From Gordonia hydrophobica NBRC 16057 (GTDB taxonomy: Bacteria; Actinomycetota; Actinomycetes; Mycobacteriales; Mycobacteriaceae): a stretch of DNA of 64,000 nt. A model generated the notes under the pieces. It searched no databases, had not been told where the DNA came from, and saw nothing but the letters and a program-made list of their open reading frames with translations. Below are positions 11,401 through 19,853 of this stretch, in pieces (the stretch's first letter is position 1; each line of letters starts with the position of its first letter). The DNA lies in NCBI RefSeq assembly GCF_001592365.1, contig NZ_BCWU01000005.1, positions 248,001 through 312,000 on the forward strand, written 5' to 3'. Made by a program: the position numbers and the translations under genes.

Positions 11401-14400
11401 CGAGGTGCTGCCGTCGCCGGTGAACCTCACGCCGGCCGACTACCTCGCCGGACATCCGGAACTGGTGGTGTCGGCTGCTCCCGAAGACCGCGTTGCCGCG
11501 GTGGCGCGCGCGTTGCCGCCGGCGCCACGGATCTGGAGCCGGTCGTTGGCCGGTGTCGAAACGCCTCGCTTCGACCGTGTCGAGACGCTCATCCCGACCG
11601 CGGAGTGGACGCAGATTCGCCGCTGGTCGGCCGGCCGACGTGTCTCGCCGAACGCGCTGCTGCTGGCCGCCTACGTGCGCGTGCTCGGCCGGTGGGCGTC
11701 GACCGACGCGCTGACGGTGAACGTGACAGCGTTCGATCGCGATCCGACGGTGCCCGAGGCGGCTGCGCTCGTCGGCGACTTCACGCGACTGTTCCTGGTC
11801 GGAGCCACCGACGTCGACAACGACTTCGCAGCGTTGGTGCAGCGCGTGCAGCAGGCGGTGGTCCGGGGGATGAGCGAACCCGAGTACGCGACCACCGAGA
11901 TCTGCCGGGAACTGCTGTCATCGCGAGGGACTCCCGTCGATGCGATGTTCCCCGTGGTCTTCACCTCGGGACTCGGGTTGTCGCCGACGGGCCGACACGA
12001 TGACGAGGACCGACTCTTCGGACGCCTCGAGCGGGTCCGTTCGCAGACTCCGCAGGTGGTCTTGGACCTGCAGGTCACGGAGGGCAGCGCAGGGCTGCGG
12101 CTGACCGCTGACTTCATCACGGAGTTGCTCGGTCCCGATGCCGTTCGCGATCATCTCGACGAACTGACAGCGGCCCTGCGCCGTTGCCTGCTCGATCCCG
12201 AACAGGCGAGCACTCACGATGACGGACTCCACGACCGGCACGGAATCGTCGAGCAGGTGACGCGCGCCTGGTCGACGACACTCGGGGTGTCGGAGATCGG
12301 CGCGGACACGAACTTCTTCACCTCCGGTGGCGACTCCCTCAAAGCCACCGCACTGATGCGCCGACTCATCGAAGACGGCCTCGGCGGACTCTCCTTGCGC
12401 ACGCTGCTCGAGAACCCCCGATTCGACGACTTCCTCGTCGCAGCGACGGCGACTCCGGCCGTCACTCCTACGCAGCCCGCGATGCTCGACGACGATGAGG
12501 CCGGAGACGGTTTCTCACTCACCGAGATCCAGGCGGGCTATCTGGTCGGTCGAACCGCCGCGTACGCCGACGGCGGCACCGGCTGCCAGGGATATCACCA
12601 GTTCGACCTCGTCCTGTCCCATCCCGACGCATCGGCGGGTGGCGCCCCCACAGTGGAGCGTGCTCCACGGCTCCGCGCTGCCTGGGCGCGCGTCGTCGAC
12701 GCTCACCCGATGCTGCGAATGCGGGTCGATCCCGATCGCTTCGAACAGCGAGTGGATCCGAACCTGGACGTCCCACTGCAGGTGATCGAGTGCGCAGACC
12801 GAGCCGATGCCGATGAGGAGAGCGCCCGGCTGGCGGACCGATTGGTGCGGCACGTCTACGATCCGTCCGAGCCCCGTCCGCTGCTCGACGTCGTCGTGGT
12901 CCTCGGCCCCGACTCGGCTGTGCTCCATGTGTCGGTGGACCTGCTGGTGACCGATTACGTCGGTCTTCGGATCGTGATCGACGACTTCGACCGTGCGCTG
13001 CGCGGACTCGACGTTCGTCCGCCGTCCGCCACGTTCGGCGACTACCAGCGCGCGGACCGCCGTCGACGACAGACTCCGCAGTACCGGGAACGCCGTCGCC
13101 GCGCCGAACAGTACTGGACGCACCGAATCCCAGACCTGTCGGCACCGCTGCGGTTCCGCTCCGCTCCGAACGCCTCCTCCGATGGCCAGTCGGCTCCGGG
13201 GTACACGCGACGCTCGCAGCACCTGTCCACCGCTGAATGGGATCGGCTGTGTGCGACCGCAGCCGGTCTGGAGGCGACGCCGGTCGCGCTGATTCTCGGT
13301 GAGTTCGGTGCGGTGGCCGCAGCCCATGCGGCGCAGCCGTCGTCCACGGTGATGCTGACGCGCGTCGACCGGCAGCCGTTGGTGGCCGACATCGACCGCA
13401 TCGTCGGCGACTTCACCTCGACCTTGATGATCGAGGTGCCGGGCGGCCTCGATCGAGCGACGGCCGTCCGCCGTGTCCGCGACGAGGTCTTCGCTGCCCT
13501 GGATCACTCCGAGTTCTCCGGAGTGGAAGTGGCGCGTCTGGTGGCCGGCGACTCGAGGACGCAGACGGTGGTGCCGGTGGTGATCACGTACACCGTGGAC
13601 GCGGCCGACTCCGCGGCCCCTCGCCTGGTGGTCCCGCGCGAGGGCACCGGGCGCAGCCGGACTCCGCAGGTTCTCCTCGACGTCCAGATCACGCCCCTGC
13701 CGGGCGGCGTCGCCATCGACTGGGATGCGCGTGACGACGGATTCGACTCCGAGGTGCTCGACGCAGCCTTCGCTGACTTCGTCGAACGTCTGCGTCGTGT
13801 CGGAGCAGCGACGACGGCCGTCGAGACCGCGCTCGCGGTGGCACACGAGCGACTCGCGCTGTCCGATGATGCGGTGGCAGACCTGCTGTCCGACAGTGAG
13901 CAGACGGTCCGCGACGTCATGGCCTGGCACCTCGCCCGAGCCGGAATGCATCGTCCGATCGCCGTCGCCGAGGTGGCGCGCCGCCTCGGCGCCGGACCGC
14001 GGACACCACTGGTGCGGCGGTGGGTCGAAGAGTTGATCGCAGCGGGGATGGTCAAGGAGTACACGCACGGTGTCTGCCTGACGGCGCCGGCGATCCCGCT
14101 CGCGGACAGTCTGGAACGGTGGCGATCGATTCGGGCACGGGCCGCAGAGATCGACTACGGCGATCGCCAACTCGCCTATGTCGAGGAGTGCCTGCATTCC
14201 CTGGAAGGGCTGTTGAACGGCAGCGTCGACCCGCTCGCACTGCTGTTTCCCGGCGGGGAACTCGAGGTCGCCCGCGCGGCCTACGACGACAATCTCCTCG
14301 CCCGGTACCTGAACGGGGTCTGCGCCGCAGGGATGCGAGCGGCGGCCTCCGGCCGATCATCGCTGCGGGTCCTGGAGGTGGGCGGCGGCGTCGGCGGAAC

Positions 14401-16186
14401 CACGCGGACGGTGCTCGACGAATTGGCCGGGCACCGCGTCGACTATCTGTTCACCGATGTCTCCCGCTTCTTCTTGGACGCGGCCGAACAGCGATGGCCG
14501 CAGGTGAGCACGGCCCTGTTCGACGTCAATGACGACCGCGCTCCGTCGACCGACGGGTTCGACGTGATCCTGTGCGCCAACGTGCTGCACAACGCCCACG
14601 ACATTCCGGCTGCCGTCGCACGGCTCCGTCGACTGCTGCGGCCCGGCGGCGCGCTCGCAATCATCGACTCCACGGCACCGTCTGCGGCGCTGATGGCGAC
14701 GATGGAGTTCAAGGAGGGACTCGCCGATCGCCGGGACCTGCGGGCCGAGACCGGCTCGCCGTTCCTGCTGCTCTCGCAGTGGTGTGACGTCCTGGCGGAG
14801 GATCAGGTGGCGGTGTATCCGCCGTCCGGGCATGTGCTGGAGACAGCGGGTCAACATCTGTTCTGGGTCACTCCCGCGGCCGCCGCGTCGCAGGCGGCGC
14901 CGCACGAGCGTGAATCGCAGGTCGCGCAGATCTGGTCCGAAGTGCTCGACGTGCCCGTCGCCGGGCTGACGGCCGACTCCGACTTCATGACGTCGGGCGG
15001 CGACTCGCTCCTGCTGGCCCGATGCGTCGGACGGCTGCGACGCGAACTCGACTGGGCCGAGCCCTCTGCCTGGGACCTGGTGTACCGGCGAGTCGTCGCC
15101 GATCCCACGATCGCGGGCTGCGTGGCCGCGCTGACCGGTCGGTCGACGACGGATCGGCGTGTCCCAGAACCAGCGCTGACTGCCGATCCGCACGCCTGGG
15201 TCGACACGGCATCCCGCCGCGACGCCGTCGAGGCCGGCCTCGACGGCCCCACGGAGGCTCGGCTTGTGCAACTCGTCGCGCCGACGGCGGTGTCGGCGAC
15301 GCCGATCGTGCTCTTCCACGACGGCTCCGGTGGGCTCGGTCCGTACCGCGAGTTGGTCGATGCGCTCGGCACGCGCATCGACGGCGGGGTCTACGGCATC
15401 GAGCGCTCACCCGGCGACGGCTATCTCGACATCCCCGCCGAGGACCTGTTCGCCGTCCTGCAGCAGCGCTGCGCCCGATCCCTCCTGCGCCTGCATGCGT
15501 CGTCGATTCACCTGGTCGGCTACTGCATGGGCGGACTCCTCGCCGCGGGTACGGCACCACTGCTGGAGGCGCACGGCATCACGCCGATCGTCACGGTGAT
15601 CAGCTCCTACCGCATCCCGTTCCGGCTGACCGACGACGTCCTCGCGGACTATGCCTTCGCCAAGGCGCTGGGCTGGGATCCGGCCGATTTCGGCATCGAC
15701 GTCGATGATGATCACGTCGGTGCCACGCTGACCGACGCCCGCGCCGCCGGCCATCGGACGATCGACGCCGAGGTGGTTGCCGAGCACGGACCGGGCAGTC
15801 TGACCGACGCACTGCGTGCCGCCCCGCCGACGGTGCTCGATCGGGTCCGCTGCGCGGTGGGTGCGCGGGGTCGCGACGGCATCACCGAGGAGGTGCTGCT
15901 GGGCATGCGAGAGACCTTCGTGCACAGCGTCTCGGCGGTCGCCGCGTGGCGACAGCCCGTGATGGTGACTCCCGCTACGTTCCTTCGCCAGGAGAAGCCG
16001 ATGAGCTACCTGCCGTCCCTCGGTGAGGACATGTCTGACTTCTGGCGGTCGCACTGCGTCGGCGGACTGGACGTCGTCGACATCCCGGGTGATCACTTCA
16101 GCTGTCTGAACGGCGCCAACGCATCGTCGGCGGCGCAGTTGCTCGCCGAGTTGACGCTCGCGACGGCCGACCAGGAGGTCCGGTGA
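5486..16186 (+). CDS. Giant single-A-domain heterocyclizing NRPS (metallophore synthetase)
   Basis: From the ATG at 5486 the product is 3,566 residues. Domain order: Cy1 (about 1-430), A (460-950), PCP1 (Ser996), Cy2 (1050-1430), a degenerate methyltransferase-like domain (1440-1705), PCP2 (Ser1770), Cy3 (1830-2240), PCP3 (Ser2284), Cy4 (2340-2785), MT (2900-3130, motif I EVGGGVG at 2964), PCP4 (Ser3174), TE (3255-3566). The A-domain code reads D-L-F-N-L-S-M-I-W, close to the cysteine code DLYNLSLIW, so one A domain probably loads all four carriers, as in yersiniabactin HMWP2. Cy2 and Cy3 have intact DxxxxDxxS; Cy4 has DxxxxDxxG; Cy1 is degenerate. The TE nucleophile is Cys3347 (GYCMGG). An ATC at 5447 with GAAAGGG 9 nt upstream may be the real start. 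The stop overlaps the next gene (GTGA). Confidence 0.95.
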   Translation: MPGCTLPTTSTQRAYLVGRDAAQPLGGVDCLGYVEFSESGVTPEQLQSAVNAASRHPALRSAIATPDALIDIDRPAPTVRVHDLSADEDGGESALAAVRERMAGTYFRLDEGHAWDVELSLLGSGRSVIHLAVALTVADLIGITVLCAEIAAHIAVLRETGAEPDPAPRIDYADVRAALADSTPRRPSVPGDILATRVDELLEAPVLPMVDPGGPDVAPRVTRLAATLDDETWTRLGELAGDIGVTRAAILLAVYAEALRRWTDDERRDFIITVPGLSVAGTEAHILDRTRIYATRCIDRPDLSAADAFGESAAELRYRIARGVDAVDELRRAVATGAGHRGLAPYVLTYSADRPVLPAAATELLGHPTMIRSSTPQVIIDFQVYRFVADEVSLSFDVRDGVLADGVAEQLFATTVEAVTALADWSPEQVRSTRIADVVALPEQVRRHRELLSGERAAPPGLLHDDFRDAVARHPERVALVCADRQCDRIAVEHEALTYGDVDALARALAIDLIDRTDPDDIVALDLPKGPAQIVAALAVLYAGCTYLPMPQGLPESRRGAILDAARPTVILGPDDLPSTVAPAPGAEGRRDAAPAAPAYVIFTSGSTGTPKGVVMSHAAAVNTVRDVRDRNRIDADDALIPVAAMSFDLSVFDVFGVLGSGGRLICVGDAQARDPFVWLRLIDEHRVTIWNSAPMLAEMLAAAADRRTPPLPLRRVLCSGDRIDRGLYDRLAAIAPEVTVVAMGGATEGGIWSNEFLVGADTALRPEWASVPYGGPLTGQRYRVADADGRDCGAHVVGELWIGGESLASGYLGDPELTADRFVDDAGDRWYRTGDLGHWEADDVLVIHGRTDGQVKIRGHRIELGDVEAHLRRLPAVTDAVAFAFPGNTALGAAVVLSAPAEGATGDDIVGDAGRVLPAHMVPRRIDVWDALPVTGNGKVDRAAVATHAGDTRPTSVTIDETVDARTALVVAAYAELLPGPVDEHTNFFAAGGESLAAARLCRLLADAGHVITVADVLAAPSASALADLLSDVPSTPCDNAREVAVDTSVDRFPLTPLQRAYTLGRDGLRDQVRSDTLFTLVLSLPDHVGADDVHRAVRRLTDSWEGLRCARVGDGEQGVADAVDVPLVRVSGPLRDYLPHHRCRTVCAVVVSEQDPGEVGLAIDYLGLDARSLVTVVSAIIAVADGGEIPSRVLGDLAGFAVHARTPSPSSTTIGGRRPVPDDVDLRVPMRAVPTELTPFASRRMVLTDVDGLNRAADDAGVTPSVLLLHAFGATLSEALTAPRIPITVPISHRPVETAGAESVEVLGNFTRLETVIVDPAAGPEAVGAQLWGRIGSEDPAAPGAGGPENRIVFTSTLGLDYSTADAALTPVWSLTATPGVLLDCQVLDHPDGIEIRWDHPHTVLDPTFLDRAQHLFVERLGLTDERASIRASSAASLLTTEQVLDALEQRLRPDVVDDAPSAALLRGIADRHRSGLRPDDGTAHWTADDVDHLTAVLDGSVPQTALLEHPRLAPDAMLAATDQFGAFLDDVAGEIVAKAAALGRAIQVVELGASVGERVIRRLGDLGADHHWECVEPDRLLAHIAHRRGLPVRAEASATVADVIVIGGAAHRDPRILRILHRLPRRDDAVLWLCEPSLDRREILLSAAILNPAVLTQRVDAPLWHWCSVLRDRGFTPVRAVEHDSLVSIRAKLSITPPDHRLSAAAESPVASASTRTQPTPAPASVPAPTDTASDDVATIATAWREVLGLTADPEPHTDFFDVGGDSLSGTRVISRLAADGFTEARLVDLFNQPEFGAFAATVRRTGVEHPRVPSTSRDPHVAVGDDGAFPLTAVQRAYLAGRDSEQILGGNNAHCYFELSVDTLDIAALARAVDVVVARHPSLRSRTVDAWTGEVVVAHTNSAPLACADPRAATEAESIDPTLPGALRVRVGSDVGGSSVVGIGMDNLWLDGQSMFLVLDELSRAYRGEVLPSPVNLTPADYLAGHPELVVSAAPEDRVAAVARALPPAPRIWSRSLAGVETPRFDRVETLIPTAEWTQIRRWSAGRRVSPNALLLAAYVRVLGRWASTDALTVNVTAFDRDPTVPEAAALVGDFTRLFLVGATDVDNDFAALVQRVQQAVVRGMSEPEYATTEICRELLSSRGTPVDAMFPVVFTSGLGLSPTGRHDDEDRLFGRLERVRSQTPQVVLDLQVTEGSAGLRLTADFITELLGPDAVRDHLDELTAALRRCLLDPEQASTHDDGLHDRHGIVEQVTRAWSTTLGVSEIGADTNFFTSGGDSLKATALMRRLIEDGLGGLSLRTLLENPRFDDFLVAATATPAVTPTQPAMLDDDEAGDGFSLTEIQAGYLVGRTAAYADGGTGCQGYHQFDLVLSHPDASAGGAPTVERAPRLRAAWARVVDAHPMLRMRVDPDRFEQRVDPNLDVPLQVIECADRADADEESARLADRLVRHVYDPSEPRPLLDVVVVLGPDSAVLHVSVDLLVTDYVGLRIVIDDFDRALRGLDVRPPSATFGDYQRADRRRRQTPQYRERRRRAEQYWTHRIPDLSAPLRFRSAPNASSDGQSAPGYTRRSQHLSTAEWDRLCATAAGLEATPVALILGEFGAVAAAHAAQPSSTVMLTRVDRQPLVADIDRIVGDFTSTLMIEVPGGLDRATAVRRVRDEVFAALDHSEFSGVEVARLVAGDSRTQTVVPVVITYTVDAADSAAPRLVVPREGTGRSRTPQVLLDVQITPLPGGVAIDWDARDDGFDSEVLDAAFADFVERLRRVGAATTAVETALAVAHERLALSDDAVADLLSDSEQTVRDVMAWHLARAGMHRPIAVAEVARRLGAGPRTPLVRRWVEELIAAGMVKEYTHGVCLTAPAIPLADSLERWRSIRARAAEIDYGDRQLAYVEECLHSLEGLLNGSVDPLALLFPGGELEVARAAYDDNLLARYLNGVCAAGMRAAASGRSSLRVLEVGGGVGGTTRTVLDELAGHRVDYLFTDVSRFFLDAAEQRWPQVSTALFDVNDDRAPSTDGFDVILCANVLHNAHDIPAAVARLRRLLRPGGALAIIDSTAPSAALMATMEFKEGLADRRDLRAETGSPFLLLSQWCDVLAEDQVAVYPPSGHVLETAGQHLFWVTPAAAASQAAPHERESQVAQIWSEVLDVPVAGLTADSDFMTSGGDSLLLARCVGRLRRELDWAEPSAWDLVYRRVVADPTIAGCVAALTGRSTTDRRVPEPALTADPHAWVDTASRRDAVEAGLDGPTEARLVQLVAPTAVSATPIVLFHDGSGGLGPYRELVDALGTRIDGGVYGIERSPGDGYLDIPAEDLFAVLQQRCARSLLRLHASSIHLVGYCMGGLLAAGTAPLLEAHGITPIVTVISSYRIPFRLTDDVLADYAFAKALGWDPADFGIDVDDDHVGATLTDARAAGHRTIDAEVVAEHGPGSLTDALRAAPPTVLDRVRCAVGARGRDGITEEVLLGMRETFVHSVSAVAAWRQPVMVTPATFLRQEKPMSYLPSLGEDMSDFWRSHCVGGLDVVDIPGDHFSCLNGANASSAAQLLAELTLATADQEVR

Positions 16187-18135
16187 AGATCATCGTGGTC
16201 GGTGCGGGCGGCACCGTCGGCCGCTCCGCAGTCCGTCATCTGCGCGCTCGTCTCACGGCGAGCGACGAACTGGTTCTCGTCCGCCGTGGTCCCGCCGACA
16301 CCGATCCGGAGGGCGGGCCGGCGATCACGGTGCTCGACGTGCGACTTCCGCTGACCGACTGGCCCGCGGAGTTCGCCGACGCCGACGTGCTGTTGTCCTG
16401 TGCCGGGCCGTCGTATCGGTACACCGATGCGTTGGCGCGACGGTGCGATGCCCGCGGCGTCGCCTACGTGGACGTCGGCGGCGACCGGCCGTGCCTGGAC
16501 GCGCTGGCACGCGTCGAGCCCACCGTGCCGATCCTGTTGGGCGCCGGTGTGCAACCGGGGCTGCTGGCCTGGCTGATCGGGGAGGTCGCCGAACCGGGGG
16601 CGGACGTGCTGGCACTGTGCGGCGGGGCGCAGCCACTGTCTCAGGCCGCCGTCGCCGAGTACGCGCGCAGCGTGACCGACCCGGATGGCTGGCCGGGACG
16701 CGCGTGGGTCGCAGGCAGTCCGGAGACGGACACGTCGGCGCCGCCGGTGCCGCCGACCGCATCGGCCACCGTGCATCTGCATCTGGACGCGGAGTCGGCT
16801 GACCTCGCGGCCCGGATCGGCCCGGCGCGATTGCGCTGTTTCAATGTGGTCGACGCTCCGCGGATCGCGGCCGCGCTCGGGCGTCTGGTCTCCGGCGAGA
16901 TCTCGGTCGACGACGTGCTCGACGCCGCCCGTCACCACGAGGGCGCCGATGCAGAATCCGATCGCGCACCGTATTTCACCATCGCGGTGACCAGCCGTGG
17001 GCCGACCGGTGTCCGTCGCGCTCGAATCACCGTCGACGACAGTTACGCGCTCTCCGGCGCCGTTGCCGCCGCCACGGTGCTCGCCGTGCGGGCCGAACCA
17101 GCCGGGGCGCGCTGGGCGTCGGCGAGCGCGGCCGCGGCGTCCTGGGCCGACGTGGTCGAAGTGGACCGGACACCGACCGCCGAGTGCATCGTCGTCGGCG
17201 CCACCTTCGGGCGGGTGTATGCGCAGGCGCTGGCAGCCGACCGTGGGCCACTCGCGCTGGTCGGGATAGGTGGAGTGGGCGGACCCCGTTCCACCGACCT
17301 CGCCGCCACCCTGGACGTCCCAGCGCTGCGCGGCACCGTCTCCGGTGTCGACGCCGCCGTTGTCGCAGTGCGCGGAGAAGTCGTGGGTGGGGCAGGCGAC
17401 GAACTCGTCGACGACCTGTTGCGCGCCGGGGTCTGCGTCCTTCAGGAGCATCCGGTCGACGCCCGCGCGATGGGACGACACCTGCAGATCGCCGCGGAGC
17501 ACGGGCTCCGGTATGCCCCGACGGGCTTTTACGAGCATCTCCCGACGAGCCGTCGATGGATGGCGGCCATGCATCGCCTGCGCAGTGCAGGTGCCGTCGC
17601 TCATCTCTCGGTGCGGACCAGCATGCAGGTCCTCGAGCGCGCGCTGCTCATCGTCGCCGACGGTCTCGAGGCCGTTCCGTTGGAAGCCGGCCGGATCACC
17701 CCGATCCGTCCCGGTGCGTTCCTTGTCTCGGCCGATTGGGGCGGTGTCGCGGTCGATATCGCCGTCAACAACCGACGCGACCCCGACGACCCGGATGCGA
17801 ACAGCCATCCGATCTTCTCCGCGGCGGCCGTGACCGGTGGGGGAGAGCTGTCGTGGCCGCACATCCATGCCCCACTGCGGTGGACTCCGCACCCGGAGAT
17901 CGTGGTCGAGGACCACGTCGCCGCGTTCACCCTGCTCGACGATGAGGACTCGGCGGATCGGTCCGCTGACGTCGCCGCGCTGTGGGCGAGCGCTGTCCGC
18001 ACGTCGGTGCATGCGGTGCTCGACTCCGCAGCCACCCCGACTCCGGTCTCCGGACGACATCTGGCGGTCGTCGACTGGTGGCAGCACCTGTGTGCCCGAG
18101 CGCCGCAGCCGGAGTTGATCGGGCTCGAACGATGA
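16183..18135 (+). CDS. Fused saccharopine-dehydrogenase-like / thiazolinyl-imide reductase
   Basis: The 650-residue protein has two Rossmann halves. Residues 1 to about 320 resemble saccharopine dehydrogenase (VVGAGGTVGR dinucleotide motif, then VLLSCAGPSYRY and LLGAGVQPGL). Residues from about 330 resemble Irp3/YbtU/PchG thiazolinyl-imide reductases (IVVGATFGRVYAQAL; then LQEHPVDARAMGRHL; then YEHLPTSRRWM). The second half should reduce one NRPS-bound thiazoline to thiazolidine with NADPH. The first half has no established role in this chemistry. The GTG start overlaps the NRPS stop, so the proteins are made together. The two halves are usually separate polypeptides, so the fusion is notable. 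Confidence 0.88.
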   Translation: MKIIVVGAGGTVGRSAVRHLRARLTASDELVLVRRGPADTDPEGGPAITVLDVRLPLTDWPAEFADADVLLSCAGPSYRYTDALARRCDARGVAYVDVGGDRPCLDALARVEPTVPILLGAGVQPGLLAWLIGEVAEPGADVLALCGGAQPLSQAAVAEYARSVTDPDGWPGRAWVAGSPETDTSAPPVPPTASATVHLHLDAESADLAARIGPARLRCFNVVDAPRIAAALGRLVSGEISVDDVLDAARHHEGADAESDRAPYFTIAVTSRGPTGVRRARITVDDSYALSGAVAAATVLAVRAEPAGARWASASAAAASWADVVEVDRTPTAECIVVGATFGRVYAQALAADRGPLALVGIGGVGGPRSTDLAATLDVPALRGTVSGVDAAVVAVRGEVVGGAGDELVDDLLRAGVCVLQEHPVDARAMGRHLQIAAEHGLRYAPTGFYEHLPTSRRWMAAMHRLRSAGAVAHLSVRTSMQVLERALLIVADGLEAVPLEAGRITPIRPGAFLVSADWGGVAVDIAVNNRRDPDDPDANSHPIFSAAAVTGGGELSWPHIHAPLRWTPHPEIVVEDHVAAFTLLDDEDSADRSADVAALWASAVRTSVHAVLDSAATPTPVSGRHLAVVDWWQHLCARAPQPELIGLER

Positions 18136-19853
18136 CCGCACGGGTGATCTGGACCCTGCTGACGCCGGTGCGCGGGAGGATGGTCGCCGCCGTTGCGGTC
18201 CAAGTGGTGTCCTCGGTGACGTCGGTGGTGCCGTACTGGGCGCTCATGGTCCTGATCGACCGCGCGCTGTCCGACGGCGCCGACGCGCTGACCACTCCGC
18301 TCATCGTCTTCGTCGCCGGTCTGGGGGCGTCGGCGGGGCTCGGCGCCTCGGCCCTGTTCCTCTCCCATCTGGCCGACGTGGAACTCCAGGCCGAGCTGCG
18401 GCTGGCGCTGGCCGATCGGATCGGGCGCCTGCCGCTCGAATGGTCGGCGGACCGGTCCAGCGGAAGCATCCGACAGTTGCTGAACGACGACGTGAACGCT
18501 CTGCATCAGCTGGTGGCGCACACGCTGGTGGAGATCGTCGCGGGCGTGCTCACTCCGGTGACCGGCCTGCTCTTCTGCTACGTCGTGGACTGGCGGCTCG
18601 GGCTCGCCGCCACTGCGCCGATGGTCGTCTACGCGATGCTCTTCGCGGCACTGGCCGGGGAGTCGGCGAAGACCGGCATGGGCGCGATCAACAACGCGCT
18701 CGCCGCCGTCTCGACCGCCATCGTCGAATACGTCGACGGCATCGCTGTCCTCAAGGTCTTCACCCGCGATGCTCAAGGATTCGGGCGCTTCGCGGGTGCT
18801 TCCGAGGAGTTCCGCCGCACGTTCCGCGCTGTCGCCGGTCCGCAGATCCGTGCCCAAGCCGTCGCAGTCAGCGCGCTGTCCGCTCCGGTCGTCGCCGCGT
18901 CGGTCCTGGCCGCCGGAATCTGGTCGCACCAGCACGGGTGGTCGTCGCCGGGCGAGCTGGTGGTCGTGGCGACCGTCGCCATGCTGGTTCCCGCCGGCGT
19001 CTCGACGGTCGCGCTGAGCAACCAGGCACGCCGGACGTCCGAAGCGGCTGCGGTGCGGATCCATGAGGTGCTGCGGGCGCCGGTTCGGGTGCTCGTCGAA
19101 CCGGCCGCCGAACCCGTCGACGGTTCGCTGCAGGTGGACGGCGTCGGGTACCGCTACCCCGGCGGACCGGAGGTCTTGCACGACGTGAGCTTGTCGATCG
19201 CCCACGGCGCGACCGTGGCGCTGGTCGGACCGAGCGGATCGGGAAAATCGACGCTCGCCGCCGTGCTGGCTGGACTCCGCGAGCCCACCGCGGGACGGGT
19301 GACGATCGGCGGGGTGGATCGACGGAGCATCCCGGAGACGCGGTTGCGTCGACACCTCACGGCGATGGTGCAGAACTCGACGCTGCTCCGATCGTCGTTT
19401 CACGACAACATCGCACTCGCCGCACCCGGTGCCGCCCGCGCCGAGGTCGAAGGCGTCGCGCGCGAGGTCGGCGTGTTCGACCGCATCGCTGCGACACCCA
19501 GTGGATTCGACTCGATCGCGGGTGTGGACGCCCACTTGTCCGGCGGGGAGGCGCAGCGCGTGGTCGCGGCGCGATCGATCCTCGCGGGCAGCGCGATTCT
19601 GGTCCTCGACGAGGCCACGTCGGCGGCCGATCCCGAGGCAGAGCACCGTGTTCAACTGGCCATCGACCGCGCGGTCGCCGACCAGACCCTCGTCATGGTG
19701 ACGCACCGACTGCCGACGGCGACCGAGGCCGACCTGATCGTCGTCCTGGACCGCGGTCGGGTCGTGGAGACCGGCCGCCACGAGGACCTCCTCGCCGCCG
19801 ACGGACTCTATCGCCGCATGTGGTCGTCCTCGATCGAGGGGGCTCAGCGATGA
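18132..19853 (+). CDS. ABC half-transporter, YbtP/IrtA-like, first of pair
   Basis: The 573-residue protein has a type IV ABC layout: a six-helix membrane domain (about 1-310) then a nucleotide-binding domain with Walker A GPSGSGKST, signature LSGGEAQRV, Walker B ILVLDEATSAAD and switch MVTHR. In yersiniabactin and mycobactin systems such exporter-fold pairs (YbtPQ, IrtAB) import the metal-loaded siderophore. No FAD/SIP reductase domain as in IrtA is present. The start overlaps the previous stop (ATGA) and the stop overlaps the next start, so it forms an obligate pair with its neighbour. Direction of transport is inferred from relatives. Confidence 0.9.
   Translation: MTARVIWTLLTPVRGRMVAAVAVQVVSSVTSVVPYWALMVLIDRALSDGADALTTPLIVFVAGLGASAGLGASALFLSHLADVELQAELRLALADRIGRLPLEWSADRSSGSIRQLLNDDVNALHQLVAHTLVEIVAGVLTPVTGLLFCYVVDWRLGLAATAPMVVYAMLFAALAGESAKTGMGAINNALAAVSTAIVEYVDGIAVLKVFTRDAQGFGRFAGASEEFRRTFRAVAGPQIRAQAVAVSALSAPVVAASVLAAGIWSHQHGWSSPGELVVVATVAMLVPAGVSTVALSNQARRTSEAAAVRIHEVLRAPVRVLVEPAAEPVDGSLQVDGVGYRYPGGPEVLHDVSLSIAHGATVALVGPSGSGKSTLAAVLAGLREPTAGRVTIGGVDRRSIPETRLRRHLTAMVQNSTLLRSSFHDNIALAAPGAARAEVEGVAREVGVFDRIAATPSGFDSIAGVDAHLSGGEAQRVVAARSILAGSAILVLDEATSAADPEAEHRVQLAIDRAVADQTLVMVTHRLPTATEADLIVVLDRGRVVETGRHEDLLAADGLYRRMWSSSIEGAQR

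Noticed and set aside
8108..14197. Long antisense open frames opposite the NRPS (for example 8108-10594 and 12515-14197, minus strand)
   Set aside because: They are shadows of GC-biased codon use in the NRPS: no ribosome sites, Arg/His-rich composition and no domains.
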